Source: Adiantum capillus-veneris
Taxonomy: Eukaryota > Streptophyta > Polypodiopsida > Polypodiales > Pteridaceae
DNA length: 64,000 bases
NCBI GenBank assembly: GCA_014529385.2
Contig: CM043965.1
Location: forward strand, 65,443,190-65,507,189
Direction: 5' to 3'
A model generated the notes under the pieces. That model ran no database searches, was not told the DNA's origin, and saw only the letters and a program-made list of their open reading frames with translations. Positions 1-12,074 of this stretch are shown in pieces (the stretch's first letter is position 1; every line of letters starts with the position of its first letter). A program made the translations under genes and the position numbers.

Positions 1-197
1 GTTTTTTTGAAAAAGGAACTGTTTTTCAAACGAAATGCTGCCAAAATCTGCACAAATTAGATATAACTTGCAAAGCATAAATTAGGAACCACAAAGATAG
101 GGCTGCCCTTACGGCAACATCTGATATAGTATCCAAGAATGCTCAACTCATAAATGTAACCATTGGTGACGAACAGGGATACAGGCAGACAACTAGG

Positions 198-395
198 ATG
201 AGCATCACTCGAGATGAATTTAAGCTACAACAAATTCGGGACAAGCTCATGGCGGCCCATAAAGGAAAAAAGCGAACCAAGCCGATAGCAATTAGAGACC
301 CCATCTCCAAACCTTGTAAACCCATTAAAAATTTCACAGACCGTGAACGACCCTACTTACATAGACAAGCCAAGGAGAACATATCATATAAATAG
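198..395 (+). CDS. Unidentified short basic ORF
   Basis: The frame is open from about position 81 to the stop at 393-395, and the first ATG is at 198. The 65 residues from that ATG are lysine- and arginine-rich and have no motif, signal peptide or membrane segment I recognise. Because the frame stays open upstream of the ATG, this may be the tail of a longer exon or of a decayed element rather than a complete gene. It lies about 430 bp upstream of the RT-like pseudogene but in a different frame, so a link between them is only possible. No function is proposed. Confidence 0.25.
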   Translation: MSITRDEFKLQQIRDKLMAAHKGKKRTKPIAIRDPISKPCKPIKNFTDRERPYLHRQAKENISYK

Positions 396-820
396 AAGTA
401 TGGTTGGGGTCCAGGGTGTGACAGCGATAACAAGCAGTGGGGATTGCTTGATATACCTGTCACCCATTTAGTGCAAATTAATTCTAATTAATTGTACTTG
501 TGGTTGGTTAGCAGGTAAAGATCCCCGCTTTCATCTACTAGGAGTTCCGGCTAAAAGCTCCTCATGTATCGAAGTATCTTGTAATAAGTTTTTTGTAAAA
601 AAGATTGTACTTTGCTTTGGTCTCTACACAACATGATAAATGCAAACAATATTTAAGTTCTCTTAGTATATGATTCTAAATGATGGGATTTTTCAATCAA
701 ACACACACAAAATTTTCCCAGGATACCTTTGATCGGGTACCCATCATATACTAAGGAAACTTAATATGGTTTGTCTCGTAAAAAATAATTGTTTGCTTAT
801 TTGATGTACTGTGATTTATT
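396..820. other. Non-coding stretch, nothing recognised
   Basis: AT-rich sequence without a sustained open frame, terminal repeat or RNA gene that I can see. The bases just before 821 (pyrimidines then CAG) would fit a splice acceptor for the coding region that follows, so this could be an intron or upstream flank of the RT-like pseudogene. That is inference. Confidence 0.3.
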
Positions 821-3497
821 CAGGCTTTTTGGATTCCATCTCTTACCCGTCTGGGATATGGAATAGAGGAGGGAATTCCTATTCCACCTGTTGGTACACA
901 GTGTATTATTTCTTGTTTCAAAGGTGTTGAGTTTCACAAAAAATTGCTGGACTTTGAAAAACAAGCTTTAAGCACCCACTCTATATCGGTATTAAACACT
1001 GCTTCTATAAATGGCTAGCTCTTGTTATTGATTCTTTCCAAAAAAGAGAAGGATAAGCTTTTAGAGTCCTTTAATACCTTCTTAGCTAAGCTACCCATTA
1101 TTGACGCACAAGATAGTTCAGACCTTGACTTTTATTTTACTTCTCTACCTACTATTGTAAACAAGTTATATTTTATCAATAACCTTCCAGCAGTGCCTAT
1201 AGAAATCAAGCACTCAGAAAAGGTGATTAATCCCCTTCTGGATCTAGAGCTATTGGAAGAAGAGGAGAAGGAAGCTCTCAACTTCTTAGCTGATTCAAAT
1301 AGTGTATCCCCCGAACGAGCAGTCTCTAAACTCTTTTCCGAGGTAATCCCTTTACTACGACCCAGGCAGGTTGAGTTGGATGCTATTCGACTTGAACATA
1401 AGCTTTGGGACTATGAAATTTTAAACCATCGAGCACCTTTTACAATTTCCTCTCTAGGGTTATTGTGTAGTATTCCCATTGACGTTGTGGAGCAGTGTAA
1501 AACCTTGGCCTTACACTCCAAGCACCTTTTGGCACAAGATGTTCTATTCGAGCTCAAGCAGGTCGAATTGTCCGATGTGGATAGCAAAAAATGCCCAAGC
1601 TCTTCAATTATTGCTTGCACCAAGGGACTCTCTCTTATGGACAGAGTTAAGGATCAGAAAAGGTTTTTAAGAAATTGTTGGAATTCATATAGACCCTTCC
1701 TTAAATGCCAATGCAAAAGGGTGGATCCCAACTCTAGTTGTTCCTCTTCAATCATCTGGTTTGATCAGTTTTTGTGGTACGTCTTCTAGAATTTATCAAG
1801 GTTCTTTCAATTTTCATCCGGACCTGCCCATGTCTATGCCTTTATTGCATGGGTTGCTTCGTTTCCAACTGAATTAAGGCATGCAATAATCATCTATTAT
1901 CAATTTCATGAATACATGCTAGAAGCAGCCAAAGGTTTGGTCCTATACACACCTGGGACGGCTCTTCTTCATAAACTACACAACACACCCGTGTCCAATA
2001 CAATCGAAACCCTACTCAAACCTCCCAAAGGCAAGGAGCAACTAAAGAAGATCACACACACACCAAGCAGCATGGCGTCAACAAACAAGAAGCCAAGACA
2101 ATTCAAAGGATCTGAAGATTATGGGGATACTCCCAAAGCACTTGAATACCCAAATTCCGAAGACCAGGTACGTCTACTTATCACAAGAAATAATGGGTTA
2201 TTACATTTTGAACGCACTGCTAAGATGCATGGAAGATTTGTTCACATATTATTTTGTAACAAATTTATGGACTTTATCAATCCTCAGAAGTTTTTTCAAA
2301 CATTGATAAATGATTTTCATATTAATAAAGACCTGTCTGAGATGAGGATTTGCTTTGGTTGGAAGTATACAAAAAACTTGAACCATACTTTATACAAACC
2401 ATCTTCTATGTTTGCCCAAGAAATTCATGAAACACAAGCATGTGGGTGTTTAACTCATAAAAGGTTTTCCAACTTTTTGGTTGACTTAGAACCTTTTGGA
2501 AGACATGTTATCACCACGAACCCTAGCATAGCTAGACATAAAACTTTCCAAGAGTTTATCAGGGGGTTAAATCATATACCTTTAATACCAGTAAACCCTA
2601 AGTCAATAATAAAAGAACTTAGTAAGGCGTGGAAGACATTATGTAACCTTTTAGGATGTGATGATAGTAAATCTCATTACAATTACATCCAAGGTAGAGT
2701 TAATGAAATGTTCGCCCAAAGATTTCCCTTTTATAGGCAGAACCAAACCCCCTGGTACAAGAACACAGATTTGATGTGGATGAAAAAAATATATTTTACA
2801 ATTCTTATTTATATGCGGACTCGATAAATGTGCACAGACTCCAGTATTTATATGTAAGTAACTCATTCAGGAAGCAGCAAAGAAAAGGCTAGAAAGCCCC
2901 GAATTCCGTATTCTTTCTTCACAAGAAGAGGAAATCTACAAGGCCATAGGATCTTATACCCAAGAGATTGGGTTAGATACACCTTCTATGTCCTCTCTCC
3001 CATATCTTATGGGAAATATTAAAATCCATAAAATGAATTTCAGATGGATTACTAATGCGCATAATTGCGTATTTACTCCTGTTACAACCATAATCACTAA
3101 ATTACTCAAAGGACTACTACAAGGGTTTACAGAATACACAGAAACTATGCATTAAAAGATACAATTGTTTTCTGGAACACAAACTAATGGATATTGGATG
3201 ATTAATAATCAATACAATTTTTTGATTAATCTACCAAAGCTTGTTACAAACATTCATTCTTTTGATATAACATCTTGCTATGAAGCTATCCCTCATAAAG
3301 GCACGCATGGTCTGCTCGAAGTTCTAAACAACATTGTTAAACTCATTAAAAATATGAAATATCTTGGGTTTAAGAAACACCGCAAACAAATTATGCTCAC
3401 TAAAAAGAACAAAGAAGTGGTCTGGACATTTGAGTATTTACACAACATCAATGAGTTTGTTCTTGATAATTGCTTTACAAAATTAGGCATGAGATGA
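821..3497 (+). pseudogene. Penelope-like / RVT-like reverse transcriptase pseudogene
   Basis: One frame runs from 821 to 2827 with only two internal stops (TAG at 1016-1018 and at 1787-1789). The product then shifts frame twice and continues from about 2862 to 3497 with one more stop (TAA at 3137-3139). The C-terminal part shows RT features: a KIHK motif at about 3010 followed by RWIT, then SFDITSCYEAIP at about 3260, which fits RT motif A. The K-I-H-K...R-x-I arrangement is typical of Penelope-like elements and the related cellular RVT genes, not of LTR elements or LINEs. An N-terminal region of about 650 residues precedes it, with a short acidic LLDLELLEEEEKE stretch near 1240. No GIY-YIG endonuclease and no catalytic YxDD box are visible downstream, so the 3' end is lost. 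The RT assignment is fairly secure; choosing between PLE and RVT is not. Confidence 0.6.
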
Positions 3498-3667
3498 AAT
3501 TGGTCACACTATGCTTGGGAGCGAACATCAATTCATCCAAATGAAAGAGACTAATACCCTTATTTGCAAGGCAATGCTTGGTTCTAGTGGGATTCTTTGT
3601 GTGAATGTTTGTTTTGTTACGATAATTCAGACCAAATACTAGATCAATTATAGCTCTTTTGAAACAG

Positions 3668-3668
<1 letters not shown>

Positions 3669-3729
<61 letters not shown>

Positions 3730-3735
3730 CACACA
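3669..3735. repeat. (CA)n microsatellite
   Basis: About 67 bp of nearly pure CA dinucleotide. Apparent ORFs through it encode only Cys-Val or His-Thr repeats and are not genes. Confidence 0.98.
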
Positions 3736-4545
3736 ATTTTGCAAGGTTGAAATTTATTTTAGAGTAAGATGAAAACATGCACATTAGATGACGTGTGATA
3801 GTCAATAAGAGGCAAAATAATAGGTTGTGGAGGTGGAAGAATTTCTATGACCTTTTGTGCACCAAACAAGAACACCATGCACAATTTAAAATGGATCTTT
3901 ATATTAATTGTGACATTGATCATAATTTGAGATGCAAAATGAAATGGGTAGAAATCTATTCAACCTATCATCCATAGTACACACATGCACCACATAACCT
4001 AATGCGTAAAGGAAAATAAAGATATACACATCCAAAGTTAAGGTCATACCTAATGAGAGGTAGAATGAAAGGATTTACCGATGCGTTTATTTCCACTAAT
4101 CTACGAGGAACAAAAACTCACAAATGACACGTTGGAATTGCAATTTTGTACTCACAATGACATGGATAATTTATCTTCAAGTGGAATGGCACGCTCATAC
4201 AAACATTTGTGATTCATGCAACCAACTCAATCATGCTTCAAATTAAACACTCAAAACACATGAATCTTTGACATTCACACAACACAATCTTGAACTTTCA
4301 AACATGCAACACACTCACATGAAAGCCTTCCTCAATGGGCAAACAAGAAAATGAGGTGGTTCGGGGCAAGCGATAAGAGAAGTGGCCTCTAGACACCTCT
4401 CATGGCTCCTGTGCTACTCATAGGGTTTGATGGTCTAACACAAAATACAACACACCAACCCATAACACAACAACACACCAAAATACCACACACAAAATTT
4501 AGAAAATATAGGGACACCACTTAGTTTTTTCGTATCACAAACTAG

Positions 4546-4548
<3 letters not shown>
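3736..4548. other. Non-coding flank
   Basis: AT-rich sequence with no gene, terminal repeat or RNA feature that I can support. The short ORF at 3795-3977 has no recognisable motif. Confidence 0.4.

Positions 4549-4600
<52 letters not shown>
4549..4600. repeat. (GA)n microsatellite
   Basis: About 52 bp of uninterrupted GA dinucleotide. Confidence 0.98.
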
Positions 4601-4602
<2 letters not shown>

Positions 4603-6046
4603 ACATTTCTTAGCCAACTCCGTGAGAACCTTCAAGCATGCATATTCAATGCTTCAAAAAAATGGATGAGTTATATGAGCATCTCAACTAAAACAAAACC
4701 ACAACACATAGGCTAAATAAAAGTGGCACCACAATGGTTAGAATTTCAAGTCCCATTCAACACAAAACACACACTCAAAACCTAGCCACCCCGTGCATTG
4801 TCTTAAGGCCAAGGAGATCTCTCCACTTAGAAGCCCTCTTACAATGGCTTACTCTCGCGAGACTACACACACAAAATATCAATCAAATAACCAACAAAAC
4901 AACAGGATGCTTAAACACTTACACTTTGCAGATTCCATGATGTTTAACAAGCACAAGACAAAGGAAAACCATCAAAAGGGAGAACCCAAAACCACCTCTT
5001 CTTTAATGAGGCCACCAAAATGATCATACAACTGTAGAAGAAACCTCCAATTTCTCTCCTCTCTTCTCTTTGGCATACTCTATGTAAATCACTTTGCTTT
5101 TACGTATTGAGCAAGCATGGGCAAAGGTTATGGCTATTTTCACTCACAAAGCTAAAATAGCATAATACAAGGCTTCTTGCGCAAATATTGTAGCCCCTCT
5201 CACACTTCCTCTCGCACTCTTCTTCTCTCAACTTCTCACTTCTTCTTCTCATATGTGCTTCATTTAAAAGAGAGTCCCTCCTTCTTCAGGTTTTCAGAGA
5301 GATTAGAATTTGCATGATCACTTTTAATTCCATATAACAAAGCTTTACTTAGAAGTAATCTGTGATGTACGTGAGGAGATAGGTGGTAGGGCTAGATTTG
5401 AGGTTAGTAGGCTAGAACTCTAGTTAGTATTTTTACATAATAGAAATAGGAATTGTACAATGATATGTTGTGTAAAGTGAGAAATTAGCAACAAATCGGG
5501 TAGGATTACACTCTTCTTGTCCGTCGGTGTCGAGGAAATGAAGAATGACCGCCCTCATATTTTACATTCGGTGTTTGGAATCCAATTGAATTGGTTGATC
5601 TCTTGCTAATTGTAGCCTTTTGTTCGCTTTTTCATAGGTAGAACAAATTAGAAGATTTTGGAGCATTGGATATGTGTGCATGAGAAGGAGAAAAGGAAAA
5701 AATACGACTAACGATAGAGAGTTGGAAAAACATGAAGGTATATACAATGGAATCCGTGGTTAATTTTAATGATCTTCTCCATGCTAGATTTGACCCATGC
5801 TACTAATGGTGGTGGTGTGTGTGTGTGTGATGAGAGTGTGTAAGAAAATAAAAATGTGTAAAAAAATAATGGGCTATTTAGAAGTACGTAAATGAATTTT
5901 AAGGCCCTAGAGAAGCCCAAATAAGCCCTTGAGGTCATGGTCATGGGTCCTTGGGTCTTTTTTTGATGTGTAAGAGGTGAGAGAGAGAAAAATATGGCTC
6001 AAAAATGAGGAGAGAGAGTGAAATTCGAGCTAGAGTTTTGTGGAAA
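4601..6046. other. Left flank of the transposon nest, no gene seen
   Basis: Low-complexity, pyrimidine- or purine-rich plant intergenic DNA. Only short ORFs without motifs are present. The last bases, GGAAA at 6042-6046, are the left target site of element A. Confidence 0.45.
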
Positions 6047-6119
6047 TGTCATAAAAACTAATATCTAACCAACCCAAATGATTTTGTCATATTAAACTGA
6101 TCACTTAATCTGGGAGAAT
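6047..6119 (+). repeat. Element A 5' LTR, first part
   Basis: 73 bp matching the start of the 3' LTR at 45505 with four visible substitutions. It ends in AGAAT, which is repeated at 11080-11084 after element B. LTR continuity resumes there. Confidence 0.93.
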
Positions 6120-6307
6120 TGTTAAGTATGGAGCCTCATTTACCCTTGTAATTTTCTGTGGTAAAAGCGCACATTTGTAAGGCCCCCATTATGAGGAGAA
6201 GCCATCGTGCGTGAAGGAAAATCACTCACCGGAAACCAAAATTTTCACGGATAAGAATCAGGGGCAACTTCTCAATTATCTATTTAGCTACGTCTTATTT
6301 CCTAACA
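6120..6307 (+). repeat. Element B 5' LTR with large internal deletion
   Basis: The first about 158 bp and the last about 30 bp match the 3' LTR, but roughly 574 bp between GGGGCAACTT and CTCAATTATC are missing. The deleted part includes the TATA box seen in the 3' LTR at about 10761, so this copy could not have started a normal full-length transcript. Confidence 0.95.
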
Positions 6308-6309
6308 AC

Positions 6310-6321
6310 TGGTATCAAAGC
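6310..6321 (+). other. Primer-binding site of element B (tRNA-iMet type)
   Basis: TGGTATCAAAGC starts two bases after the 5' LTR. It differs by one base from TGGTATCAGAGC, the sequence complementary to the 3' end of plant initiator Met tRNA that is used by most plant copia elements. Confidence 0.85.
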
Positions 6322-6380
6322 AAGGTTTGCTCGTAGCTAAATTATCTCAAGGAAAGGATTCCTTGAATTGAGTGGGAGTT

Positions 6381-8589
6381 ATGGCGGAGGAAGGGAAGCT
6401 CAAGATTGAGAAGTTCAACGGCAAAAACTACCAACATTGGAAGATGCAGATTGAAGACTATCTCTACCAGAAGGACCATTCCACTAGGCGGTCTTGCGAA
6501 GAAGCCCGCAACAATGGCAGATGAAGCATGGATTGTCCTTGATCGAAAGGCACTGGGAACAATCCGGTTAAGCTTGGCGTCAACGGTGGCCTTCAATGTT
6601 TCGGAGATGAAGACCACGGAGGACTTGATGAAGTCACTTGACGATTTCTACGAGAAACCATCGGCATCCAATAAGGTATTTCTTATGAAGCGCTTGTTCA
6701 ATCTAAAGATGGCAGAGAATGGTTCAGTTGCAGAACACCTAAATGACTTTAACACAAACATAAGTCAACTTCGATCAGTGAAAATCAATTTCGATGACGA
6801 AGTGCGAGCTCTCCTTATACTATCATCTCTACCGGATAGTTGGGACAGCCTTGTGATGGCTGTAAGTAATTCTATCTCTGGCACAAATACTCTTAAGTTT
6901 GATGATGTTGTGGGTGTTCTCCTAAGCGAGGAAATGCGAAGGAGAAGCACAGGAGAATCATCAAGTGCTGCACTATCAGTGGAAACAAGAGGAAGGCTTA
7001 AGGAGAGGTTTAAAAACCAAAAGGGTTGTGATCGCTCAAGGCGGAGCAAGTCACGCACAAAGTCAGTTCTTGAATGTTGGAACTGCGGTAAGAAGGGCCA
7101 CGTCAAGAAGGATTGCTGGTCCAAAAAGAAGAAGGAGACAGAGTCTCAAGACAACAAGCCAACATCGGAGGCCAATGTGGCAGGCAAAGTAGAGCAAGAT
7201 GCTCTAATTCTCTTATTAGACAATGTGTCTAATTCCTGGATAGTAGATTCCGGGGCTTCATTCCATGCGACACCACACAAGCAACATTTCCAAGACTACA
7301 CCAAAGGTAATTTTGGGTATGTATACTCGGGAGATGATGAAGCTTGTGAGATTGTCGGCAAAGGTACAGTTTCTGTTAAAACTGCTAACGGAAATGAATG
7401 GAAGCTTAAAGATGTTAGGCATGTTCCTTCTCTTCGCAAAAATTTGATCTCTACAGGACAATTGGATGATGAAGGTCACAACATTGCATTCGGAAACAAA
7501 CGGTGGAAGATCTCAAAGGGATCTTTGGTGGTTGCCAAGGGTGAAAAAGTCGGTACACTTTACTTATGTACTGTTAGCACGCAACCTTCAGCTTGTGCAG
7601 CAACTACAGAAGTTGACAGTGCGGTGTGGCACTACCGACTTGGGCATATGAGTGCCAAAGGAATGCAAATCCTTCAAACAAAGAAGCTTCTACCAGGTTT
7701 GAAAGAAGTGGACTTAGAGTTCTGTGAAGATTGTGTTTATGGTAAACAAAAGAGGGTAAAATTTCAAAAATCAGGAAATGAAAGAAAAAATAAAAAACTT
7801 GAATTCGTTCATTCTGATGTTTGGGGTCCTGCAAGTACACCATCACTTGGTGGCTCATTGTACTATGTAACATTCATAAACGATGCGACTAGAAAAACAT
7901 GGGTTTATGTCATGAAGAATAAATCCGATGTATTTTCCATATTTCAAAGGTGGAAAGCCTTTGTGGAGAATGAAACAGGTACCAAGGTTAAATGCCTCAG
8001 ATCCGACAATGGAGGTGAATATTGCAGCCAAGCTTTTGAAAGATTTTGTGCTAGCAATGGCATTCGGAGGCAAAGGACAACCCCAAGGACACCTCAACAA
8101 AATGGGATTTCGGAAAGGATGAACAGGACAATCATGGAACGAGCACGAAGCATGCGGCTACATGCAGGCCTACCGCTTGAGCTTTGGGCGGAAGCTGTAA
8201 GTACGTCTGTGTACTTAATCAATCGGTCACCCTCAACGGCATTGGATGGGGGAGTTCCAGAAGAGGCATGGACAAGTAAACCGGTGAATTATGCATTTCT
8301 CAAAGTGTTTGGGTGTGAGGCTTTCATGCACATAGATAGAAGCCTAAGATCAAAGTTAGATGCAAAGTCCAAAAAGTGTTTCTTCATTGGCTATGGAGAA
8401 GGAGACTTTGGGTATCGCCTATGGAATCCTGAAGATGGTAAAATCTTAAGGAGTAGGGATGTAATTTTTAACGAACAAAATATGTACAAAGATTACTTGG
8501 AAAGAAAACAAACAAAAGAAACAGGTGATGAGTACATGGAGCTTGAGGACGGTGAAGACTCAAGGACTGCAAACGGTGACAATGTGTAA
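6381..8589 (+). pseudogene. Copia gag-protease-integrase (element B)
   Basis: The best start is the ATG at 6381, which opens with the copia gag signature (KFNGKNYQHWKMQIEDYL). One frameshift at about 6475-6480 moves the frame to the one that then runs to the TAA at 8587-8589. Domains in order: gag (UBN2-like) to about 6950; zinc knuckle CWNCGKKGHVKKDC at about 7075; aspartic protease IVDSGASFH at about 7240; GAG-pre-integrase HYRLGHMS at about 7630 with downstream CEDC; integrase with HSDVWGP, RSDNGGEY and the downstream QQNGISERMN, giving the D, D and E positions. After the TAA the same frame stays open into RT, so the stop broke a formerly continuous polyprotein. CAA-to-TAA by C-to-T change is a simple explanation. 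Confidence 0.95.
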
Positions 8590-10257
8590 CAACGTCAACC
8601 AAATGAGGAGCCTCAACCTATTCCCCGAAGATCTACAAGAGCAAGTAGACCTCCAGAAAGGTTTGTTCCTTCCTTCAACCATCTCTTGATCTTAGATTCT
8701 GGAGAGCCGGAATCATATGAAGAAGCTATGCAACATGAATCCAAAGAAGAATGGACGAAGAGCATGCAAGTGGAGATGGACTCACTACATCGCAACCAAA
8801 CATGGGAGTTGGTTGAGTTGCCTAAAGGTAAGCGGGCACTTCAAAACAAATGGGTGTACAAGCTAAAGGAAGAAGAAGGTAGGAAGAAAAGGTACAAGTC
8901 TAGGCTTGTGGTAAAAGGTTTTTCTCAAAAGAAAGGTATTGACTTCAATGAAATATTTTCTCTTGTTGTAAAAATGAACTCAATTAGGCTTGTCTTAAGC
9001 CTTGTGGCTGCTCATGATCTAAATCTCGAGAAAATGGATGTAAGTACGGCATTCCCTCACGGTGACTTAGAGGAGGAAATCTACATGCTTCAACCAAAGG
9101 GGTATGAAGTAAAACGTAAGGAGAAAATGGTTTACAGATTAAAGAAGAGCTTGTATGGTTTAAAGCAAGCATCAAGACAATGGTACTTGAAGTTTGATCG
9201 ATGGATGTTGGATCATGGATTCACAAGATGCAACTCGGATCACTGCGTCTACACGGAGAATTTGGGAGATGGGAAATTCATCATCCTAATGTTGTATGTT
9301 GATGACATGTTGATTGCAAGTGCTAACATGCAGGACATCAAAGACCTAAAAGAGGAGTTGCCCAAATCTTTTTCAATGAAAGATTTAGGTGCTGCAAAGA
9401 GGATACTTGGTATGAAAATATCAAGGGACAGGACGAAGAAGACAATAAAGCTATCTCAAGAAGATTACATCAAGAAGGTACTAGAAAGGTTTGCAATGCA
9501 AAATGCAAAACCAGTTTCTACACCTTTGGCTGGTCATTTTAAACTAACGAAGGATATGTGTCCAAAGACACAAGAGGAGATAGCCTATATGTCTAAAGTT
9601 CCATATGCTGCAGCGGTAGGTTCTCTAATGTATGCTATGGTCTGGACAAGGCCAGACATTGCACATGCAGTGGGAGTTGTGAGTAGGTTCATGGACAACC
9701 CAGGTAAAGAGCATTGGCAAGCTGTGAAGTGGATACTTAGGTATCTAAAAGGGACAACAACAAATGCTTTGTATTTTGGAGGAACTGATATTTTTCTAGA
9801 AGGGTATGCTGATGCAGATATGGCAGGTGACAAAGATACTCGAAGGAGCACTACTGGCTATGTATTCACGATTGGAGGCACAGCAGTAAGCTGGGCTTCA
9901 AAGCTGCAGAAAGTGGTTTCACTTTCTACCACAGAAGCAGAGTATGTAGCAATGACGGAGGCAAGCAAAGAAATTCTGTGGCTTCACAGATTCTTAGAAG
10001 AGCTTGGATTCAAACAAGACAATTGTGTCTTGTACAGTGATAGCCAAAGCGCTATCCATCTTGCGAAGAACTCAGCTTTTCATTCAAGGACAAAGTACAT
10101 TTAGGTGAGATATCACTTCATACGCACTCTTTTGGAAGAGGGACAACTAAAGCTAGGAAAGGTGCATACAAGTGAAAATCATGCAGACATGTTTACAAAG
10201 GTGGTCAACAAGGAGAAGTTGAGCTTTTGCTCATCTTCAATCGGCATTCAAGGATAA
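8590..10257 (+). pseudogene. Copia reverse transcriptase-RNase H (element B)
   Basis: This continues the gag-pol frame after the TAA at 8587. RT motifs include NKWVYKLK, VKGFSQKKGIDF, KMDVSTAFPHGDL (usually AFLHGDL), SLYGLKQASRQW and the catalytic YVDDMLIAS at about 9296. RNase H follows with YADADMAGD, STTGYVF, LSTTEAEYVA and YSDSQSAIHLA. A TAG at 10102-10104 interrupts the RNase H tail, after which the same frame continues (VRYHFIRTLLEEG) to the TAA at 10255-10257. Most core residues are intact, so apart from a few point lesions this part is well preserved. Confidence 0.95.
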
Positions 10258-10304
10258 GAAGCCAGAATGGAAAGCAGTCACAGGTTTGGTTTGGAGATCA
10301 GTCT

Positions 10305-10317
10305 CCAAGTGGGAGAT
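10305..10317 (+). other. Polypurine tract of element B
   Basis: The purine-rich run AAGTGGGAGA directly precedes the 3' LTR start TGTTAAG, as expected for the primer of plus-strand DNA synthesis. Confidence 0.75.
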
Positions 10318-11079
10318 TGTTAAGTATGGAGCCTGATTTACCCTTGTAATTTTCTGTGGTAAAAGCGCACATTTGTAAGGCCCCCATTATGAGGAGAAGC
10401 CATCGTGCGTGAAGGAAAATCACTCACCGGAAACCAAAATTTTCACGGACAAGAATCAGGGGCAACTTTAAAGGCCTCAGGGGCGGAGGCCCCCGAGACT
10501 TTTTTTTCACCAGAATATTCTTTTTCGCCGGAATATTATGGCCGGACGGCAGCCGGAAAGTGCTCGGAAAACAACCGGTCGGTTGGCCGGTAGTCAATGG
10601 CCGATGGTCGGAAGTCAATGGCCGGTGGCCGAATTCAAAAGCGGACTTGTCTTCTCAAGGGCGGCCACACATGGGCGGATTGGAGGGTCCGATTTGGACT
10701 TATTCGCACAAGGGCGGCTACACATGGCTGTCTCTCATAAGAGAGGGCAGCCCTTTTGTCCTATAAAAGGAGGCCATTTCTACACACATTTCATAGTGTG
10801 AAGTTGATGCAACAAGGTGAGTGTGAGGTGGTGAGAGTGAAGCAAGGCGGGAGCTCCATTAAGGGTATAATCTCTTTGTAAACTACTTTTTGTTTTGAAG
10901 TACTAAAGCCATTGAGTGGCTGCTTTCCCATGGACGTAGCCCACATTGGGTGAACCACGTATATCGTGTGTACTCTCTCTCTCTCTCTCTCTACTCTATA
11001 ATCTCATGTATATAAATCTGTCTCTCTCCATTAAGTAATCTACTCAATTATCTATTTAGCTACGTCTTATTTCCTAACA
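10318..11079 (+). repeat. Element B 3' LTR (full length, 762 bp)
   Basis: It runs from TGTTAAG to CCTAACA and is followed by the TSD AGAAT. The middle contains a GC-rich stretch with repeated GGCCGG motifs (10540-10630), a TATA box and a (CT)n run at about 10975-10992. Confidence 0.96.
10761..10769 (+). promoter_or_regulatory. Probable TATA box in element B LTR
   Basis: CTATAAAAG lies in the middle of the full-length LTR, where the U3/R boundary promoter of a plant LTR would be expected. The equivalent is deleted from the 5' LTR. Confidence 0.65.
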
Positions 11080-11930
11080 AGAATAAACGGGAACAAGGGT
11101 TAAGATATTGAGATGTGCTTATAGATCTATCTCAACATGGGGCCAATGGTAAAGGGGCCCAAATAAGAGATGGTCTATCAAAGAGCAAGGCTAACCAATG
11201 GAGTATAAGACCTTAGGGTTAGCTTCATTGAAGACCTCAAATAGTTAGTGTAAAAGTCCTTTGACCTAAGGTAAGACCTAAGGTAAGCTAGGTCTGAGCT
11301 TGAGGTGGGAACCTGGACCAAGCTTAAGGTGCTTGATGATTAGGTGCTTGAGATGCTTGATTAGCTTGACATGCTTGAGATGCTAGGGCTGTACTTGAGG
11401 TGAGAACCCAACCCAAGCTTGAAGTGCTTAAGGGCCAAGCTTGTGGTGGGAACTGGGCCTAAGACTGAGGGGATTGAGGTGTTAAAAGTCAAAGATCTAA
11501 TCCCTACAAGGAGGGGGCGAGCCCTACATGAGGGGGGATGAGAGAGAATACCCACACACAGACACAACACAAGTCATGCTTGGTACAAAGAAAGCAAAGG
11601 GGACACTTGTCAAGTTCCTACTTATGTTGCCCTCATGGTGTGCTTGAAGCCTATTGGTTGGCCACCCAAGGGGTCCAATGATAATTTAGGAAAATTAATT
11701 AATTGTCTTTGAATTTATCAAGTCCTCTCTCTCAAAGGGTAAAGGGGGACACTTGTCCCAAGGCTACCCTTGTCGCTGGGTATGACTCTTGCTTATGATT
11801 GGCTAGGTCTGGAGGGGTCCAATGAGATTCAAGCATGAGCTACAAGGGGGGATAGGGGGTTGATTAGGGTAGGGGGTATACTCACCCACACACACTCACA
11901 AACACTCTCATTGTGTGCTACGTGTTAGAC
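11080..11930 (+). repeat. Element A 5' LTR, second part
   Basis: It resumes after the TSD and matches 53936-54647 with substitutions and indels. It contains short degenerate repeats built on GATGCTTGA at about 11330-11390. The match between the LTRs ends after GTGTGCTA. No clear primer-binding site is seen just beyond it, so the exact LTR end is open. Confidence 0.85.
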
Positions 11931-12074
11931 TTACTCCACTACTCTCTATAATTAACCACTTCGAGACGTGGGTGTAGATACTTAAGAGCCAATTTTCAAA
12001 GGCTAAGAGCAGTGGCAACTAAGGTTTTGAATTGCCAAAGCATACACAAAAGTACATACATAAATTTTGTTAAC
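11931..12074 (+). other. Element A leader between LTR and gag
   Basis: About 140 bp with no sequence I can assign confidently as a primer-binding site. Either the site has decayed or the LTR extends further and its 3' copy is truncated. Confidence 0.4.

Larger units (their letters stand above)
6120..11079 (+). mobile_element. Element B: Ty1/copia retrotransposon inserted in A's 5' LTR
   Basis: Both LTRs begin TGTTAAGTATGG and end TTCCTAACA. A perfect 5-bp TSD, AGAAT, lies at 6115-6119 and 11080-11084. A tRNA-iMet-type primer-binding site, gag, protease, integrase, RT and RNase H follow in copia order. The 5' LTR is only 188 bp against 762 bp for the 3' LTR because of an internal deletion. 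The coding region has one frameshift and two stops. The domain wording (GAG-pre-integrase HYRLGHMS, RT YVDDMLIAS) fits the Tork/Tnt1-like group. Confidence 0.97.

Noticed and set aside
2853-2870. GTAAGT...CAG as an intron in the RT-like pseudogene
   Set aside because: Only 18 bp, too short for a plant intron; a frameshift explains the frame change better.
821-3497. Complete Penelope-like element with GIY-YIG endonuclease
   Set aside because: No GIY-YIG motif or catalytic YxDD box is visible downstream of 3497, and no terminal repeats are seen.
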